Source of the DNA: a bacterium
GTDB lineage: Bacteria; CAIWAD01
NCBI GenBank assembly: GCA_030429345.1
Contig: JAUIFJ010000012.1
Location: 68,512-132,511, forward strand
Direction: 5' to 3'
Length of the DNA stretch: 64,000 bases
Part shown: positions 62,207 to 64,000 of the stretch, in pieces
How positions within the stretch are numbered: position 1 is the stretch's first letter
How the letters are laid out: each line of letters begins with the position of its first letter
Position numbers and translations under genes: made by a program
Notes under the pieces: model-generated
Told to the model about the DNA's origin: nothing
Databases searched by the model: none
The model's input: only the letters and a program-made list of their open reading frames with translations

Positions 62207-62222
62207 CCTGGATCTTGCGGAA

Positions 62223-62411
62223 TCAAGGCAGTTCGATGTCCGCTCCACTCTGAGTCACCGCAGTCCCCCTCCAACTCCCGCGGCTTGCCCGCATCCGCCA
62301 CGTCCTTGCCGACGACAATGTCCCCTTTATCCTCCCCGATGCAGACGGTGGAGAAGTTATTTGCTGGGCTAGGCTGCCTGGAATTACTATTTTTTGCATG
62401 CCGTAGTACAT
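62223..62411 (-). pseudogene. Small gene copy C, broken by two frameshifts
   Basis: The start (MYYGMQKIVIPGSLAQQ) and the end (SGADIELP) are in one frame, while the conserved core (NNFSTVCIGEDKGDIVVGKD, then VADAGKPRELEG) is in another. Two opposite indels, near 62360 and near 62270, would be needed to restore one protein. It occupies the same tail-to-tail position after paralogue 3 as copies B and D do after theirs. Confidence 0.7.
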
Positions 62412-62439
62412 GCAACAGAAGAGAAAGTGGCGAAGCCTG

Positions 62440-63231
62440 ATGGAAGTTCGGTTTTATCCACACGACAAGCGTTCACTCGTCGAGTATCTGACAATTGTGA
62501 TCGTCTTATTCAGGTTGCTGATTGTAGCACAGCTTTCGCTCGAGGCGCCCCTCCTGGCGTTGCTTTTGCTCCCTCACAATGTCCTTGCACCGTTTGTGAG
62601 AATGATCTGGAAGAAAGACCTGTGGAACTACACCGCCGTCCAACTGGTCTGGCTGGTTCGATTCCTGCTGCCTTCGCCTGACGAGAAAACGAGAACGTTC
62701 CGAATGACTGTTCTGGTATTCTTCGATCAAACCCAGAAATCTTTCGAGTACCTTCTTCCATACTACCTGATCGCCCCGTGGTCCTGGGTTTTCATCGCTT
62801 GCTTCGTGCATGCGGGAGTTTGCACCTGGATCACATTCAAAAGCAAGACCTATCTTCTGCGACTCTCCTCGGGAGCCTTGAAGTATATCAACGACACGGC
62901 CGGTTCGGGATTCAGATTTGCCGCATTGCTCTTGCTTGTCGTCTTGACCTGGGAAGATGTTTCCGTACACCCGGAAATCCTTTTGCCCGCTACATTTCTT
63001 CTGCTGCATGCCTTCAATGCGCTTCGGATCGGCAGAGCACCAATTCTCCCGATTCTCTTCTTGCTGCAGAATTCGCTGTATAGGTCAGCGTTGTGGGATT
63101 CTCACGTTATTGATCTGATATTCATTCTACTGAATCTGGTGTTGTTCATTTTTCTTCTGGATCCCCTCAAGAAAGAGATTCGAACCTGGCGACAAGTTCG
63201 CAAGGTTCGAAATCTCTCGTCAGAATCGTAA
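62440..63231 (+). CDS. Multi-pass membrane protein, paralogue 4
   Basis: A 263-aa close relative of paralogue 3; most differences are conservative. MEVRFYPHDKRS at the start (the ATG was set at 62440 to match paralogue 3; an in-frame ATG at 62410 exists), MIWKKDLWNYTAVQLVWLV, MTVLVFFDQTQKSFEYLLPY, APWSWVFIACFVH, LLQNSLYRSALWDSHVIDL, and PLKKEIRTWRQVRKVRN. About seven helices with a basic cytoplasmic tail. It is followed after 7 bp by the intact small gene in the opposite direction. Confidence 0.82.
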   Translation: MEVRFYPHDKRSLVEYLTIVIVLFRLLIVAQLSLEAPLLALLLLPHNVLAPFVRMIWKKDLWNYTAVQLVWLVRFLLPSPDEKTRTFRMTVLVFFDQTQKSFEYLLPYYLIAPWSWVFIACFVHAGVCTWITFKSKTYLLRLSSGALKYINDTAGSGFRFAALLLLVVLTWEDVSVHPEILLPATFLLLHAFNALRIGRAPILPILFLLQNSLYRSALWDSHVIDLIFILLNLVLFIFLLDPLKKEIRTWRQVRKVRNLSSES

Positions 63232-63238
63232 ACAGGGA

Positions 63239-63445
63239 TTAAATCAACTCAATGTCCGTACCGTTATCTGTAGCTGCCTCACCTTCCAACTCCCGCGGCT
63301 TGCCCGCATCCGCCACGTCCTTGCCTACGACAATGTCCCCGTTCACCTCGCCAATGCAGACCGTGGTGAAGTTCCGTGCCTGGGCCTTGCTGATGGCGTC
63401 CTGGAGCTCGCTGATGTCGATTTTCCTGCTGGGTACGGTAGCCAT
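63239..63445 (-). CDS. Small gene copy D (68 aa), intact member
   Basis: A 68-aa protein starting MATVPSRKIDISELQDAISK and ending TDIELI, with the core ARNFTTVCIGEVNGDIVVGK and DVADAGKPRELEG and a single cysteine. An excellent AAGGAG lies 7 bp before the ATG, so this copy is probably expressed. No signal peptide or membrane segment. The predicted shape is one helix followed by a beta hairpin (inference). I do not recognise the family. It is the only copy with a complete N-terminus and is convergent with membrane paralogue 4. Confidence 0.75.
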   Translation of the reverse strand: MATVPSRKIDISELQDAISKAQARNFTTVCIGEVNGDIVVGKDVADAGKPRELEGEAATDNGTDIELI

Positions 63446-63727
63446 GTCTTCACTCCTTGATGAATTCGTCTGTTCGATTTCCGCGACATCCTGGATGCTG
63501 AGGATCCGGTTGTGTCGGGAATCGGTCCGAATGTAGCCTTCATGGAAGTGATTGGCACATGAGGAGGATCAAGCGATCGCCTTATCCGGAATTCATGCGG
63601 AAGTCCGGATTGGCCCGGACCAGGGAATTCTTCTTGCCGCCGCAGCGCGATGAACGGATCTTGCATCCGGCGAACGCGAACAAGGGCCTGTGCCCGCGAG
63701 TGGCAGGATGAAGGAGGAATCCCCGGC

Positions 63728-63826
63728 ATGAATGGAACCGCGCTGCTGCTGACCTTCGTGCTACTGGGGGAAGCGCGGCAGCAGCTCTTCGGCAGGCGAC
63801 GGGCCGAGGCCGGGACCGCGGGGTAA
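63728..63826 (+). CDS. Possible 32-aa membrane peptide
   Basis: MNGTALLLTFVLLGEARQQL and a basic tail, ending at TAA 63824-63826. It has AAGGAGGAA 10 bp upstream of the ATG, and a hydrophobic start followed by a basic end. It is too short for a secure call and may be chance. Confidence 0.3.
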   Translation: MNGTALLLTFVLLGEARQQLFGRRRAEAGTAG

Positions 63827-63862
63827 AGGCCCCCCGGCACCCTTCGTCCCCTGCACGGTCAT

Positions 63863-63880
63863 CCCCCGCCTTCGCGGGGG
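63863..63880. repeat. REP-like hairpin
   Basis: CCCCCGCCTTCGCGGGGG preceded by GTCAT, identical to 37803-37820 in its core. Confidence 0.6.
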
Positions 63881-63990
63881 CAGGCTCCGGTTGAGTCCGT
63901 AGATTTGTGCAAAAGCAGCTAAGCCCTTGAAAAAGGAAGGGCCATGGCCTTCTTTAGTGGTGCATAACCAAATCACTAAGGAGGAAAACC

Positions 63991-64000
63991 ATGGCCCAGC
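63991..64000 (+). CDS. Start of a gene that runs off the window
   Basis: ATGGCCCAGC (Met-Ala-Gln) preceded by AAGGAGG at the ideal distance. An imperfect palindrome AAGGAAGGGCCATGGCCTTCTTT lies 40-55 bp upstream (about 63934-63956). Nothing can be said of the product. Confidence 0.6.

Noticed and set aside
63559-63711. 50-codon plus-strand frame starting MRRIKRSPYPEF
   Set aside because: No Shine-Dalgarno sequence, no recognisable motif and low hydrophobic content; chance is the better explanation.

Overview
The window is a GC-rich (by eye roughly 62-65 % GC) bacterial chromosome segment, densely packed on both strands. Five secreted proteins end in a FlgD-like Ig 'type A' C-terminal sorting domain (NPFNPxT...GLYxxRL...), one genome segment carries PPC-type repeat proteins, SUMF1-fold lipoproteins, a glycine-rich surface protein and a papain-like secreted peptidase. 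Together with sigma-54 control this suggests an uncultured FCB-group lineage (Latescibacterota / Eisenbacteria / Krumholzibacteriota / Delongbacteria type). I cannot name the phylum from the sequence alone. No rRNA or CRISPR array is present; three tRNAs are. || Layout. 0-8.5 kb: two tandem SUMF1-fold lipoproteins, a DUF1499/FAD-oxidoreductase pair, a repeat-built lipoprotein, a sorting-domain protein and a heptosyltransferase-like GT9. 8.7-15.1 kb: a compact arginine operon (argC-argB-argD-GNAT-argJ, minus strand) with a near-consensus -24/-12 sigma-54 promoter, divergent from an NtrC-type enhancer-binding protein that has a GAFTGA motif but a degenerate receiver. 15.4-19.8 kb: ATP-grasp ligase, a 665-aa protein with a Cys-His-Asn set, and alanine racemase, nearly overlapping. 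20-30.4 kb: AraC regulator and a block of secreted repeat proteins, two of which share a 377-bp nearly identical module (sorting domain plus terminator). 30.5-31.1 kb: 102-bp repeats, a 67-bp perfect palindrome and two tRNA-Ser genes. 31.2-36.3 kb: a five-gene overlapping operon (GT2, radical SAM/SPASM, flippase-like membrane protein, GT2, NodB deacetylase), then arginine deiminase and a cyclic-2,3-diphosphoglycerate-synthetase-like GTPase. || 39.5-46.3 kb (minus): a probable six-gene operon ispH-pepT-secreted endonuclease I-secreted EEP nuclease-fetA-fetB. 46.5-49.7 kb: M3 peptidase and MFS exporter. 49.8-53 kb: giant secreted protein with a papain-like domain. 53.9-56.6 kb: pgk, gap and an XRE-like regulator, then tRNA-Val. 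|| 57.2-63.5 kb is the most unusual part: four paralogous multi-pass membrane proteins (the last three visibly AT-richer) alternate with convergent copies of a small 62-68-aa gene in various states of decay. An IS200-like HUH transposase lies beside them, with palindromic elements (28-bp inverted termini) that have been tandemly amplified with a 306-bp period and that carry the 3' tail of the small gene. A highly iterated GTATAC palindrome (at least 28 copies) runs through the window.
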